The notes below the pieces were generated by a model that was not told where the DNA came from, ran no database searches, and saw only the letters and a list, made by a program, of their open reading frames with translations. Position numbers and translations under genes: made by a program. A stretch of DNA of 64,000 nt, from assembly GCA_965222105.1 (NCBI GenBank), contig CBDCTQ010000046.1, positions 1-64,000 on the forward strand. Reading direction: 5' to 3'. The stretch is from CALGLS01 sp965222105 (GTDB lineage Bacteria > Bacteroidota > Bacteroidia > Chitinophagales > Saprospiraceae). Shown one piece after another: positions 10,091-20,840 of the stretch (position 1 is the stretch's first letter; each line of letters begins with the position of its first letter).

Positions 10091-10162
10091 ATGGGTGCTT
10101 GTTTTTGAAATGTTTTCTTATTTTGCATTAAAAATAAGACTTTTCTACGAAACAGAACTCGG

Positions 10163-13108
10163 TCACTCCCCCACCACCACCAACTTAAAAAACAGCCGCC
10201 GCTTTTCCTCCACCTCTATCACCACCGAATACAACCCGGCGGAAAATCCCAACAGGTCCAACACTACCGGTTCCAGTGGAAGGGCATTCCACTGCCGACC
10301 CCAGACGGTTTCCCCCAGTCCGTCGACTAGTTGTACGGTAGCGGCCTTTCCAGCAAATTCGGTCAAATGCAAATAGGCGATTTGGCTGGCCGGATTGGGA
10401 TACACTACGTTGGCGGGTAAGCCGGGATCGAAAGTCACCATCACCGTGTTGGAGTAGCGGAAGCTCCCGTCGATGAATACCTGCCGGATGCGATACAGGT
10501 TGGCGCCAGGCTGAGGGGTGGTGTCCTGACCGGCATAGTTGCGATGGTCGGTCGACTGGCTCTGGCTGTCTTCGCGACCGATGGCCCTGAAGTACAACCC
10601 GTCGGTGGAATGCTCCATGTCGAAATACTCATTTTTGTAGTCGGTATTGGTCACCCAGCTCAGTAGAGTGGTAGTGCCTTGTTTAGCGGCAGCGAGAAAC
10701 AGGTGGTCGTTGGGCTGGTAAGCCGCCAGGTTGGAGCCATTGCCCACCACCGCGTATCCCGAATGGGCGCAAAGCGGCGTCCAGCTCTCGTCGTAGCCTA
10801 CGGCATGAAGGTAGTAGGCCCCTTCGTCGAGATTGTCTATTTCGGGGTCCGCACCACAGTCGACCGAACAATAAAAAAGGGCGTCCCAACTGTCGTCAAA
10901 CAGCTTAACGATCTTGTTGGGGGTGTTCAGCCCCTCCACGGAAATGGAGTAATCGTCGGATGTAAATACAATGTTACAATTTCCAACAGGGGAAGACTCC
11001 GTCACCTCCACCGTTTCGGAAGTCATACAAATCCATTCGTGCTCCTCGGTGAAATACTTGACGTGTACGTAGTAAGTACCCTCCCCAACGGAGATGGACC
11101 GCGAGGCATCCCCACAATCTTCAAAACAGGAAAACACCGGTTGCCATCCAGCCTCAAACACTTCGATAGAGGCCACCGGAGCACCATCCAGCCCCGATAC
11201 CACCACCGATCCAGGCTCCGGTGTAATAGTAGTGTTGTCGCAGGCTTCGCTGCCTCCGGCATGAGGGGTGGGCAGGTTTTTTTTCAATGTAAAAAAATCG
11301 TCCACTTCGCCGTCTTCATTGACGAAAGTCAGGTTCAACTCCTGCCCTTCTATTTCGAGCAGGCAGGAGCCCCGTTCTTTTTTGGCAAAATAAATGGCCG
11401 GATGGTCGAAGTCGCCGCTCGATTTTTTGCCGGCAGAGCCCGACACCACATACACGGCCCCCTCCCCTGCTGCCGGGCCGCTGATCTCTTTTTGGTAGGC
11501 GCCATTGCCGTTTTTGCGGCCATCGCCGATGCCGTTGGTACCCACCGTGTGCATAGTACTATCAAAGGTGGTTGATAGGTCGTAGTGGCCGTTGAGTAAA
11601 TAGGATCGTTCGTAGGAATGGCTGTGGCCGGCCAATACCAGATCGACCCCATTGTCTTCGAGCAGGGGCAGGAAGTTTTCGCGCATTTCGACGAGTTTGG
11701 AACTTTCATCGGAGTCGTGCGATCCTTTGGAATAGGGCGGGTGATGCCACAGGGCGATGATCCAATCGGCGAGGGTGTTCTGGATGTCGCTCTTACACCA
11801 GTCGTACATGGGTTCGTATTTGCCGCGGTCGGAGCCTTCTGAGTCGAGCACGATGAAGTGGACGTTGCCATAGTCGAACGAGTAATAGGCTTCTGTGCCG
11901 GAAGGGATGCCGCCCGCCTCTCCCGCTGTGGGAAAGGTGAAAATGTCGTAGTACACCCCGGTTTGGTTGTTGCTTTCGGCGGAGTCTGAATCGTGGTTGC
12001 CGAAGCAGGACCAGGCCGTTGTGTTTTTGAGCATTTCTTCGTACATATTTTCAAAAAGGGCTTCCTGGTATTCGTCGTCTTTGCCGTTGGGGTAGGCGTT
12101 GTCGCCCAGTAGGAGGATCATGTCGAGGAGTTGGTGGTCATTGTAGTCGTAGAATGCATCGCGGACGGCGCGCTGACTGCTGTTGCCGGTGCCGCAGTCG
12201 CCGAGTATCCAGGCGCGCAGCAGTTCGGGAGTGCCGGGTTCGGGGTGGGTATGGAAAAAAAGATCCTCGCTCAGGTCAACGTTGGTGGAGGTGGCTCCTT
12301 CTATTTGGTAGTAGTAGGTGGTATTGGGCGAAAGCCCCATGAGCTGTACCTCGTGGTCCATGCTGGTGCCCACCATAGAAACCGACTGGTCGAGGTGGAA
12401 GGGCTGGGTGCCGTATCGCAGCAGGGTCGACACGGTTCCCTCCGTCCGCCATTTGACGGCGGCGGAGTGGTGGGTTAGCTTTTGCAAATAGGGGCCGCGC
12501 ACGATTTCCGGGCTGGTGTTGTTGGCACCTCCTCCGGATGGATCGAATTGGGCCATCAGTTCGAGGTCGAAACTGAGGTCGGAGCTACCGGCGTGCCGTT
12601 GGTGCATTTCGATGGCCAACACGTTGTTGCCGTCCACCAGGGTATCTGCAATGCCGAAGATGGCGAGGGCATTGTCGCCCACTTCACCGGCGCTGAAACT
12701 GTTGTAGGTCGGGGTGATTGTGAGGGGCATATTCACCCGTCTGATCTCTGTGCCGTTGAGGTAGACCACGGCGCCGTCGTCGTGGATGAGTTGTACTTTG
12801 AGGTTGTACCATTGGGAGGCGTCGGCAATGTAAAACGAACGGCGGAGGTAGATGGTCAGGGCGTTGGAGTCGAGTGGGGTGGCCTCGTCGTCGTCGCCGT
12901 AGCCGAGGTGTGCAGGGCCGCTTTCCCAGCCGGAAGCATTGTAGGCAGAGTGGTACCATTTTTTACCCGACTGGCTGGGAGGTTGGTTGCCGAGGTCGTA
13001 GTATTTCCAGTTGGAGCCATAGGGAATAATGGTTTGGCTTTGCGCCAAAACGGTGGCGGCGTCCAATATCATGCAAAAGCAAAGCAGATGGGTTATCAAC
13101 TTCATCAT
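10163..13108 (-). CDS. Secreted purple-acid-phosphatase-like metallophosphoesterase with T9SS domain
   Basis: 981 aa: signal peptide (to ~22), a jelly-roll-like domain (~30-195, LIHDDGAVVYLNGTEI), a fibronectin-III-like PAP N-domain (~205-290, ITVSTLLRYG-type strands ending NTTYYYQIEG), then the metallophosphoesterase domain (~295-590). Metal motifs are all present: GDCGTG, GDNAYP, GNHDSD, ALWHHPPYSKGSH and GHSHSYER. A linker of paired CGD-containing modules leads to a C-terminal T9SS domain (VVYPNPASQIAYLHL...RLFFKLVVVGE). It probably hydrolyses phosphoesters outside the cell. The 162-bp element at 13146-13307 lies 37 bases upstream of its ATG, where it could influence expression. Confidence 0.9.
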   Translation of the reverse strand: MMKLITHLLCFCMILDAATVLAQSQTIIPYGSNWKYYDLGNQPPSQSGKKWYHSAYNASGWESGPAHLGYGDDDEATPLDSNALTIYLRRSFYIADASQWYNLKVQLIHDDGAVVYLNGTEIRRVNMPLTITPTYNSFSAGEVGDNALAIFGIADTLVDGNNVLAIEMHQRHAGSSDLSFDLELMAQFDPSGGGANNTSPEIVRGPYLQKLTHHSAAVKWRTEGTVSTLLRYGTQPFHLDQSVSMVGTSMDHEVQLMGLSPNTTYYYQIEGATSTNVDLSEDLFFHTHPEPGTPELLRAWILGDCGTGNSSQRAVRDAFYDYNDHQLLDMILLLGDNAYPNGKDDEYQEALFENMYEEMLKNTTAWSCFGNHDSDSAESNNQTGVYYDIFTFPTAGEAGGIPSGTEAYYSFDYGNVHFIVLDSEGSDRGKYEPMYDWCKSDIQNTLADWIIALWHHPPYSKGSHDSDESSKLVEMRENFLPLLEDNGVDLVLAGHSHSYERSYLLNGHYDLSTTFDSTMHTVGTNGIGDGRKNGNGAYQKEISGPAAGEGAVYVVSGSAGKKSSGDFDHPAIYFAKKERGSCLLEIEGQELNLTFVNEDGEVDDFFTLKKNLPTPHAGGSEACDNTTITPEPGSVVVSGLDGAPVASIEVFEAGWQPVFSCFEDCGDASRSISVGEGTYYVHVKYFTEEHEWICMTSETVEVTESSPVGNCNIVFTSDDYSISVEGLNTPNKIVKLFDDSWDALFYCSVDCGADPEIDNLDEGAYYLHAVGYDESWTPLCAHSGYAVVGNGSNLAAYQPNDHLFLAAAKQGTTTLLSWVTNTDYKNEYFDMEHSTDGLYFRAIGREDSQSQSTDHRNYAGQDTTPQPGANLYRIRQVFIDGSFRYSNTVMVTFDPGLPANVVYPNPASQIAYLHLTEFAGKAATVQLVDGLGETVWGRQWNALPLEPVVLDLLGFSAGLYSVVIEVEEKRRLFFKLVVVGE

Positions 13109-13145
13109 GGGTTAACAATTATCTGTACCATTTTAAATTTTTATA

Positions 13146-13307
13146 GACACTATGAATGGATTTTTTGTATAGCAACTGAATAGGAATTTTTTGTCTAACC
13201 AAGGAACACCCGGAGCCTCGTAGCCATAGCTACGAAGGCGAGGATGTGACGCAGGGTAGGCAAAAAAGGGCATTCAGGCTGCATACAAAATTTCTGTTCA
13301 TAATGTC
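13146..13307 (+). mobile_element. 162-bp TIR element, copy 1
   Basis: It is flanked by TA on both sides (13144-13145 and 13308-13309). The left end is GACACTATGAA and the right end is the inverted TTCATAATGTC. The interior shares long identical blocks with copies at 41201 and 54438, including the hairpin GCCTCGTAG...CTACGAAGGC. Length is exactly 162 bp in all three. It sits directly after the stop codon of the TPR gene and 37 bases before the phosphoesterase ATG. Confidence 0.8.
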
Positions 13308-13310
13308 TAA

Positions 13311-14129
13311 TCATTCCGGCCAGGCCTCGTCGATCTGTTGGCGGAGGAGGGTCATGGCGGCGGTTTGTTGGAATTTTACCGGTAGTTGGGCGAGGGCTGT
13401 ACGGGCGGCTTGGAGGTCGTGGCGGGCGGAGGTCGGGTTGCCTGTCTTAAGATATAACAATGCCCTTTCGTACAGGGGTGATTCCTTTCGGATCGAGTAG
13501 TTGATGATGTTTGTTTGTTGTTGGATGGCTTCGTCAAGCTGATTCTGATCGAGGGCGATTTGAACGAGTTGGTCAAAAAAGACCAGCAGCGGGCCGAGGT
13601 CGGTGATTCCCTGTTGGAGGGTGTTGGTGGCTTTTGTGTTGGACTGGGGTTGGGCGCATTCCGTCCAGGCTGCGGCGGCTTCCAGGTAGTTTTCGGGGAG
13701 GAGGCCGGTGTTGGTGTTTATGATGGCCTGGAGGGTGTGAGCGGCCTGGCAGTGTTTGTTTTGGTCTGCCAGTATCCTGCCTTTGAGTCGAAGCGACCGT
13801 TGGTGTTGTGGTTTTGTTGTTAGAATATGGTCGAGTTGTTGGAGTGCTTTGCGCGTTTTGCCCATTTTGTAAAAGCATTGTGCGAAAGCGAAATCGAGCC
13901 GGGTAGACTGACCCCCTTTACGGGAACAGCGCCGGAAATCGCGGAGTGCTTTTTTGTGGTGGTTGTGCTCGCAGTAAAGTTCCCCTCTGAATTGATACAG
14001 GGCCGCCGAGTCGGGAAATTGTTTAATCTCGCTGGAAAGGCGTTTGATGGTTTGGTGGATGATGCCGTGGGCTAAAGCAGTTCCTTCCATCAACAATACA
14101 CCAAAAATAATAAAAAATAGCTTTTTCAT
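13311..14129 (-). CDS. Exported TPR-repeat protein
   Basis: The start is taken at 14129 (MKKLFFIIFGVLLMEGTALA), which gives a clean signal peptide; the in-frame ATG at 14159 would prefix ten unlikely residues. The ~270-aa product consists of tetratricopeptide helices (DSAALYQFRGELYCEHNHHKKALRDFRR is a typical unit), about six of them. TPRs mediate protein-protein contacts, here in the periplasm. No enzymatic motif is present. Its TGA at 13311-13313 directly abuts the TA flank of the 162-bp element, so the insertion spared the reading frame. The phosphoesterase gene follows 202 bases downstream. Confidence 0.8.
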   Translation of the reverse strand: MKKLFFIIFGVLLMEGTALAHGIIHQTIKRLSSEIKQFPDSAALYQFRGELYCEHNHHKKALRDFRRCSRKGGQSTRLDFAFAQCFYKMGKTRKALQQLDHILTTKPQHQRSLRLKGRILADQNKHCQAAHTLQAIINTNTGLLPENYLEAAAAWTECAQPQSNTKATNTLQQGITDLGPLLVFFDQLVQIALDQNQLDEAIQQQTNIINYSIRKESPLYERALLYLKTGNPTSARHDLQAARTALAQLPVKFQQTAAMTLLRQQIDEAWPE

Positions 14130-14292
14130 ACCAGCCTTACAAATATACCTAATTTGCACCGGGATTCCTAATAAAAAGGAGTTCTTTTGGTATATAAACC
14201 TGATAGAAATACCTCAACCCTGACATGACAGAATTGAGGTATTTAATGGATATTAAAGTATACAATATCTCTATACAGAGGTAAAAGCGCGA

Positions 14293-15957
14293 CTATTTCA
14301 CCGCCAGTTTCTTAACGACTACGCCTGCGTCGAGGTGTATTTTTATCAGGTACATGCCAGGTGCCTGGCTGTTGAAGTCTACAATAGTCTGGGTGTTATT
14401 TACTTCATCATTTGCTGAAACAAGTCGACCATCGAAACTGTACAACTCAATTTGGTTGATGGTTTGATTGCCAACTGTTTCAACCAATACCTGGCCTTGA
14501 GCCGGATTGGGCATTAAGGTGACCATTTTCTCATTTAATAAAGGTTCTTCGGTGTTGGTAACGCCATTGCAAGCGAGGTCAAGTGCTACACATGCACGGG
14601 GAATGAAAAAGTCCATGACCTTTGCAATGTTGGCTCTGGCTTTTTCAGCTGACATCTCTTCATTTATTTGCAATCCATATTCGTGGTAGCTAAGATTACC
14701 GGATTGATCATTTGGGTGGGGGCATTCCTCCCAAGTCAAACTGTCACATCCGATAAGCCCGGCGGCAGGGGCACTGGGGTTCCACCAGTCAATAACCACA
14801 CCTTCATAGTTTCCGTTTGAGTTGGGGGGAGCGTAGAATGGATATACCCCCTCGTAAAACGGATGCCCCCCATAATCTGAAGAATTAGTTATGGCTTCCA
14901 ATGTCACCATGTCATTAAATTCATGATCTTTCCACAATTGATTAGTACCTGTCGACTCCATCCATTCGCCGATGAGCTTTGACCCCTGCACTCGAAGAAT
15001 CGAGTTCAAATGAAATCCCAGGACATGATCGTCATAGGGTAAGAACATATCATAAGGAGATTGTATAGCAATAATGGGAGTGGTAATATCTTCGAGCCAA
15101 CCCAAATCAGGTATAGCTCCTCCAATAGCTACACAGAGATCAAAGTCGGAACTAAAAGCCACATGATTAGCATGATTTGATGTATCTCCTGGCATCAGGC
15201 CAAAGTTATTTGGATCCGGGACGATGGTTTCCATTTTTCCTTCGATATCTCCATGAATAGCTTCCACTACCATAGGAAAATCAGGCAATCCGTCTCCATC
15301 AATATCAATTAAAAACTTTCCGGGTCCATGAGTTGTTTCTACGATTTTGTTGTATTCGGAAAGCCCCGTCATTCCCAAGCTGATGAAACCTCCGCTACCA
15401 TTGCCCCAGGCGATGATTTTATCAGGGTCAATATGGTAGGGGTTGCCATCCGCATAAGTTTTTCGAAAAAACCGGATGGCAGTCCGACCATCTTGAACAC
15501 CTCTGTATATGGCCTGTATTAGTCCGGCCGCTGCTTCTGATTGATTCCCAGCTAACGGATTCCATCCCAATCGGTAGTCTACAGAAGCAGCTGTGAAACC
15601 GCGCCGGGCCAGTTGTGTACATATTTCTACACAAGAGGAGTCATACCTTGTTCCTATAATATCCCAATTAAGACCGGGAGGCAAAAAGTTTCCGGAGTGA
15701 AACACCAAAACCAAAGGGCGTTCATCTTCCAAGGTATCGCCCACTGGTTCATATATATTTAACAATAAGTTTTCGGACTCGATAAATCCTCCATTTTCCC
15801 ACATATTGAATACGGTACTGTTTACGCCATAAGACACATTTGGTGTCACCGTCACTTCCGTAAATAGTTCGTTGATGTATCGGGCATTTTGCGACAGAGC
15901 ATCCTGAATCAGCAACAAGGTTATACTTAGTACAAGAAGAGCATGTTTGATATTCAT
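14293..15957 (-). CDS. Esterase-like alpha/beta hydrolase with T9SS sorting domain
   Basis: 554 aa with signal peptide (MNIKHALLVLSITLLLIQDALS). Residues ~40-330 resemble an alpha/beta hydrolase: LNIYEPVGD, RPLVLVFHSGNFLPP (oxyanion strand), FTAASVDYRLG, IRFFRKTYADGNPYHIDPDKI and the elbow region AWGNGSGGF. In related feruloyl-esterase-like proteins the elbow is WGxSAGG; here the aligned nucleophile position is Gly, with Ser one residue later. The C-terminal ~75 residues (LMPNPAQGQVLVET...GVVVKKLAVK) are a type A T9SS domain. A close paralogue lies 96 bases upstream. Together with the TonB receptor upstream, the three genes look like one leftward operon. Substrate unknown. Confidence 0.82.
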   Translation of the reverse strand: MNIKHALLVLSITLLLIQDALSQNARYINELFTEVTVTPNVSYGVNSTVFNMWENGGFIESENLLLNIYEPVGDTLEDERPLVLVFHSGNFLPPGLNWDIIGTRYDSSCVEICTQLARRGFTAASVDYRLGWNPLAGNQSEAAAGLIQAIYRGVQDGRTAIRFFRKTYADGNPYHIDPDKIIAWGNGSGGFISLGMTGLSEYNKIVETTHGPGKFLIDIDGDGLPDFPMVVEAIHGDIEGKMETIVPDPNNFGLMPGDTSNHANHVAFSSDFDLCVAIGGAIPDLGWLEDITTPIIAIQSPYDMFLPYDDHVLGFHLNSILRVQGSKLIGEWMESTGTNQLWKDHEFNDMVTLEAITNSSDYGGHPFYEGVYPFYAPPNSNGNYEGVVIDWWNPSAPAAGLIGCDSLTWEECPHPNDQSGNLSYHEYGLQINEEMSAEKARANIAKVMDFFIPRACVALDLACNGVTNTEEPLLNEKMVTLMPNPAQGQVLVETVGNQTINQIELYSFDGRLVSANDEVNNTQTIVDFNSQAPGMYLIKIHLDAGVVVKKLAVK

Positions 15958-16053
15958 GGCAAAGAGGATTATGTTAATAAAAAACGCCTCATACCCTTAA
16001 GGTGTAGGATATGAGGCATGAGGAGGTATTGGTGACAGTTGGTACCTTGTATA

Positions 16054-17719
16054 TTACTTCACTGCCAGTTTTTTGACTACGATACCTTCATCAAGGTGTA
16101 TTTTCATTAGGTACATTCCTGGTGCCTGGCCGTTGAATTGTACAGTAGTCTGGCTATTGTTTACATCGCTGTTGGCAGTGATGAGTCTTCCTTCAATGCT
16201 ATACAACTCGATATGGTTGATGATTTGGCCGCTGGCTGTTTCTACCAACACGTTACTACTGGCGGGGTTGGGCATAATGTTAACTGTTGATTCCTCCAAT
16301 AGTGGCTCTTTAGTATCGGTTAGGGTGGGGCAATCCAAGTCAAGAGCTACACAAGCTCGGGGAATGAAAAAATCCATGATTTTTGCGATGTTGGCTCTGG
16401 CTTTTGCCGCTGACATACCTTCGTTGGTAAAAAGTCCTGCCTGATGAAAACTGGTGTTGCCAGATGGATCGGCGATCAAATGGGGGCATTGATTCCAGGG
16501 AAGGCCCATGCAGGCACTTGTAGGCGGAGTAGTAGTGTTGGGGGTCCCACCAATTAATCACTACTCCTTCATCCTGCATAAAGCTATTAGGAGGATTGTA
16601 AAACGGATAAATACCTTCATAGAATGGATGCATACCATGTGGCATAGAAAAGTCTATTGCTTCCATAGTAACAGCATCATCGAACCCCTGATCCTTCCAA
16701 GGTTGATTGATGCCATTATTTTCCATCCACTCTCCGATTTTTTTAGCCCCCTGAACCTGCACAATGGGATCACCAGTAGTGGGTACAGTTAATATATCAT
16801 CATCATATGGAGCAAACTGATCGTATGGCGACTGAACTGTAATCATTGGTACGATATTATCGTCCAACCAACTAATATCGCCTAAAGCGCCACCCACGTT
16901 CATGCAAAGGTGGATATCTGAGCTATAATTTACATGGTTAGCATGATTAGAAGTATCACCGGCTAATAAGCCAAATCCGTCAACAGGGACAATAGTCAGC
17001 ACTTTCCCCTCAATATCACCATGAAACATTTCTACAACCATTGGAGTTTCTCCAACACCATTAGAGTCTACATCAAGCAAAAATTTTCCTGGTGGGTGGG
17101 TCGTTTCTACTATTTCGCTGTAATCCGATAAGCCTGCCATAGCAAGGGTAATGTATCCGCCAGTGCCATTACCCCAGGCTGTAATTCTGCTGGGGTCAAT
17201 TTTATAGGGGTTTCCATTTTCGTATGAATCGCGGAAAAACCGAACAGCTGCCCGCCCATCCTGGACACCTCGATATGCTGCCTGAATCAAACCAAGTGCC
17301 TTTTCAGGTTGAGATGCTGCCAGTGGGTTCCAACCAAGCCTATAAGTTACAGAGGCAGCTGTAAATCCGCGCTTGGCCAATTGAGTGCAAATTTCTACTG
17401 AAGAAGAATCATACTTTGTGCCGGCGATTTGGCCATTTAAAACCGGAGGCAAAAAGTTGCCGGTATGAAACACAAGAACGACCGGACGTTCCTCCTGAGT
17501 ATCGCCTACGGGTTCATAGATATCCATCAGAAGATTTTCTGATTTAATATGCCCATCGTTATCTGACAAGTAAAGCAAAGTTCCATTAACGCCATAAACG
17601 ACATTATGCGTAACAGAGACTTCCGTGAAAATTTCTTCCTCATATCTTTCCTGTGCGTTGGCCCAAAATGTTGCCAATAAACAACATACGGTAGTAAAAA
17701 TTGTAATAGTCTTTTTCAT
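16054..17719 (-). pseudogene. Esterase-like T9SS protein, paralogue with one frameshift
   Basis: It begins MKKTITIFTTVCCLLATFWANA and matches the 14293-15957 protein along its length (VTYRLGWNPLAASQ, GDIEGKVLTIVP, SAAKARANIAKIMDFF, GIVVKKLAVK). The elbow reads AWGNGTGGY, so the usual Ser nucleophile is absent here too. The frame breaks after INWWDP, at a run of five G bases (16540-16544), and continues as NTTTPPTSACMGLPWNQCPH to a stop at 16054. A one-base homopolymer change restores a ~555-aa product, so this may be a sequencing or assembly error. The ATG lies 43 bases after the TonB-receptor stop. Confidence 0.8.
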
Positions 17720-17762
17720 AACGAGTGATTTAATTAATTGAGTTTATTTTGGAAAATTTGAA

Positions 17763-20585
17763 CTATTGTTGCTTGCGTTTAGGTTCATAAGTAAGCGATA
17801 TATAAGCCAGCCTGCCGATGCGGGGACCGCCATAAGTTTGAAATCTCTTTTTATTCAATACATTAGATGCACCGATTTTAAGTGTGGTATCCAGTTTTGG
17901 AAAACCAAAATTAACTTGAACGTCCAACATATCGTAACTAGGTATGAACCCCGTAAATTGAGGCGAACCTTCAAAGAGAAAACCCTCAATCCATTTGTAG
18001 TTGACATTGAAGCCAACGTCTTTAAAAGGGCTACCGCCAAGTTTCAAGTCACGCCCTCCAACACCAATGTTAAATTTATGCTCGGGTGTATTAAAAGCCG
18101 GAATAATGGGATCGTCTGGAAAATCTTTATTCAGTTTGTTCCAGGAGTAATTTCCCTGAAAAGCATAGTTTTTCCAAAAATAATAATTCAACCCGACCGA
18201 AAACCCTTGAGTAGTTACCCTGTTTTCTGAGTTGGCGGCATATCGGTAAGCTTGTAGAAAAGTAGGGAGTGCCCCCGAGTGTCGAACATCAACCCCAATT
18301 TTAAACCCCAAAAAATTATCGTAAAAGCTGTAGTAGTATCCTGCATCCAAATATACTTTATCAAAGAGCGAAGTTCTGTACCCAATTTCAAAAGTTTTTA
18401 CTTTTTCAGGTTGAACCGGATCAATGTCAAAACTATCCAGAAGTGAATAATTAATATTTTGACCACCAATAGCATCCACCAACGACTCCACCGTAACCAA
18501 ATTTTTTGCTCCGTTAAGGTTTCCTGACAGAATGGCACGACCTACATTTAAATACAGATATTGATCGGATAAGGTTGGGTTTCTAATTGCAGAAGAAAAT
18601 GAAAACCTGAGAAAATTCTTTGTTGTCGGAGTGTAAACTACTGAAGCTGCAGGAGAAAATAGCCAATCAAAATTTTCGTTCTTATCTGCCCTTAAAGCTC
18701 CTTGCAGTTTGATCTTGTTGTTTAACAATGCTTTTTCAGCTCCCGCATACATTCCATATTCAAAGTTGGTTATGGAGATACCCGAAGTATCAGAGAATAC
18801 CGTTCCTTTCGACTCCGGAGTATATAATCTTGCATTTACACCTACTGTAATCCTATCTATCCAAGCAGGTGTAATAATATATTCCCCATGAAGATGGTAT
18901 AGAGAAGAATTATCAAAAAATTTGGTGCCACCTTCTGAACGCAGTGTTCCTGTAATCCGATTAAACTCTTCATTGAATCGTTCCGTGCCTGGTTCATAGA
19001 AAGGTACGGCTTGAGAGCTTGGAGAATGCGCCCCGGCATTGGCATAAGCAGCAGCCTGGTTGTGCCAAACTGCTAATGAGTCCTGATTATCTGTTATCCA
19101 TTGGTGAGCTTGGTCTATATCAAAAATGGAAATAACCATCATAGAGTCGGGATCCCACACAAATTCTGCCTTTGGATAATCACTATCGAGTATCAGAGGA
19201 GTAATTTCTGCCGCCCAGTATGATTTATAATCGGTATTCCAGTCACTATTACTTTTCGAATTTTCTTGCAGTTGAAGGGCTGTAAAATATGGATCATATG
19301 AATCACCTGCTCCGGTACGAGTGGTATATGCCCGAACGAAATACTTATTTTTCTTTCTAAATTCCAATCGATTTTGAAAAAAGGTAATATTTTTAAGACT
19401 AAACCTATTGTCTCCCTGATAAACGGTAGTCCCTGCTCCAAAACTGGATGAAAGAATAATCTCTGAAGACTGCTCACGAAGGGAAGGAGCAAGCCGAAAA
19501 TGAAGTGCTGCACTCGCTTTATAGTTACGGGTATCATAATCCACCAACTCGCTTTCGCGATAACCAGTTCGATACCATATACCTAGCAAATGTTGACCTG
19601 GATCGGTAAGTGGAAAATCGGAAAAATCATTTCTACTCTGATACTCATCCCCATAAATGTTAACAGCGTCATGACTCCCTGGATTTCCCAGCTCAACCCT
19701 GGACCCATCCACCGGATCCTCATTATCCGCCACCCAATCATCAGCCCGCAAATATTCAAAATTGAACTTATAAGCCATAAAAGGATGCGCCTCCTTATTG
19801 TTGACGGCATTGGCCCAACGAATGGCCCCTTTCAGCATATTGCGCTCTCCGGCTTTCACCATCGCAGAAAGCCCTTCGTGATAAAACGGATCTTTGGTCT
19901 CCATACTGATTACGCCGTTGAAAGCATTGGGACCATAAAAAGCAGAACTAGCCCCTACGATCAATTCCACCTTGTTGACATCCAACTCGGACGAGCCCAG
20001 AAAGTTGCCCAACGAAAAATTGAGCCCCGGTGCCTGGTTATCTACCCCATCGATGATTTGCAACGAACGCACCGGACTGGTACTATTGAAGCCCCGGGTG
20101 TTGACAACTTTAAAACCCAGACTAGCCGCCGTCAGATCGACACCTTTCAAGGCACCCAGCCCATCGTAAAAATCAGCGGCAGGAGTTTCTTTTATAGCGA
20201 TGTTGTCGAGGGCTTCTATAGTCAGAGGTGACTCGCGTTGTTTGTCGGAGATGCGGCTGGCTTTTACCTCCACCCCATCAATAGTGACGATGTCTTCTTC
20301 CAAACTAATGGTAAGACGCTTATCAGAATCCACAGTCAACGTTTTGGTTTTGTAACCCAGGTACGATACCTCCAAAACAAAACCCAGATCGCGGTTGGTT
20401 TTTAATTCAAAAGAGCCATCCCAGTCAGAAGCAACGCCTTCCGTAGTTCCCTGTATTAGGATGGTAGCACCGATGATGGCGTCGTTGTTGCTGGCATCTA
20501 AGACCATTCCCTTTATCAGGTTTTGTGACAAAACGGGAACGCTTAATGCGAAAAACAATGCTATGAAATAGAGTTTTTTTACCAT
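17763..20585 (-). CDS. TonB-dependent outer-membrane receptor with CarboxypepD_reg-like domain
   Basis: 940 aa. A signal peptide (YFIALFFALSVPVLSQ) is followed by the N-terminal regulatory-like domain (NLIKGMVLDASNNDAIIGAT...VLEVSYLGYKTKTLTV, ~22-105). The plug (~115-235) contains NTRGFNSTSPVRSLQIIDGV and AFYGPNAFNGVISMETKDP. A 22-strand-type barrel runs to the C-terminus, which ends in aromatic-rich strands (LAYISLTYEPK). It imports a scarce ligand using TonB energy. No SusD partner is present. The two esterase-like genes directly downstream suggest uptake of something they bind or process, but the ligand cannot be read from sequence. Confidence 0.92.
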   Translation of the reverse strand: MVKKLYFIALFFALSVPVLSQNLIKGMVLDASNNDAIIGATILIQGTTEGVASDWDGSFELKTNRDLGFVLEVSYLGYKTKTLTVDSDKRLTISLEEDIVTIDGVEVKASRISDKQRESPLTIEALDNIAIKETPAADFYDGLGALKGVDLTAASLGFKVVNTRGFNSTSPVRSLQIIDGVDNQAPGLNFSLGNFLGSSELDVNKVELIVGASSAFYGPNAFNGVISMETKDPFYHEGLSAMVKAGERNMLKGAIRWANAVNNKEAHPFMAYKFNFEYLRADDWVADNEDPVDGSRVELGNPGSHDAVNIYGDEYQSRNDFSDFPLTDPGQHLLGIWYRTGYRESELVDYDTRNYKASAALHFRLAPSLREQSSEIILSSSFGAGTTVYQGDNRFSLKNITFFQNRLEFRKKNKYFVRAYTTRTGAGDSYDPYFTALQLQENSKSNSDWNTDYKSYWAAEITPLILDSDYPKAEFVWDPDSMMVISIFDIDQAHQWITDNQDSLAVWHNQAAAYANAGAHSPSSQAVPFYEPGTERFNEEFNRITGTLRSEGGTKFFDNSSLYHLHGEYIITPAWIDRITVGVNARLYTPESKGTVFSDTSGISITNFEYGMYAGAEKALLNNKIKLQGALRADKNENFDWLFSPAASVVYTPTTKNFLRFSFSSAIRNPTLSDQYLYLNVGRAILSGNLNGAKNLVTVESLVDAIGGQNINYSLLDSFDIDPVQPEKVKTFEIGYRTSLFDKVYLDAGYYYSFYDNFLGFKIGVDVRHSGALPTFLQAYRYAANSENRVTTQGFSVGLNYYFWKNYAFQGNYSWNKLNKDFPDDPIIPAFNTPEHKFNIGVGGRDLKLGGSPFKDVGFNVNYKWIEGFLFEGSPQFTGFIPSYDMLDVQVNFGFPKLDTTLKIGASNVLNKKRFQTYGGPRIGRLAYISLTYEPKRKQQ

Positions 20586-20840
20586 TTGCTGAAAATGATT
20601 TGTTTACTTGCAAAAGTTGGGTGCTGTTAATACCTTTTTAATGCTAAGACGGCCAATACCTTCTATCCAGAAAGGGACAAATCACCTTAAAAATGTCGCC
20701 GTCTTGCTATTTGGTCGGATATGTTCTGTGGTTGGTTTATTAATAGAAGTGTAGTAAAAGTACAAATTTATTTTAATATGGTAGATTTTTTCCCATTTTC
20801 CATTTACATACACCACAAAATGACTTCTGCAATATGACAA

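Noticed and set aside
10679..11575. A 298-codon plus-strand frame
   Set aside because: Antisense to the intact phosphoesterase gene; no start context or family features.
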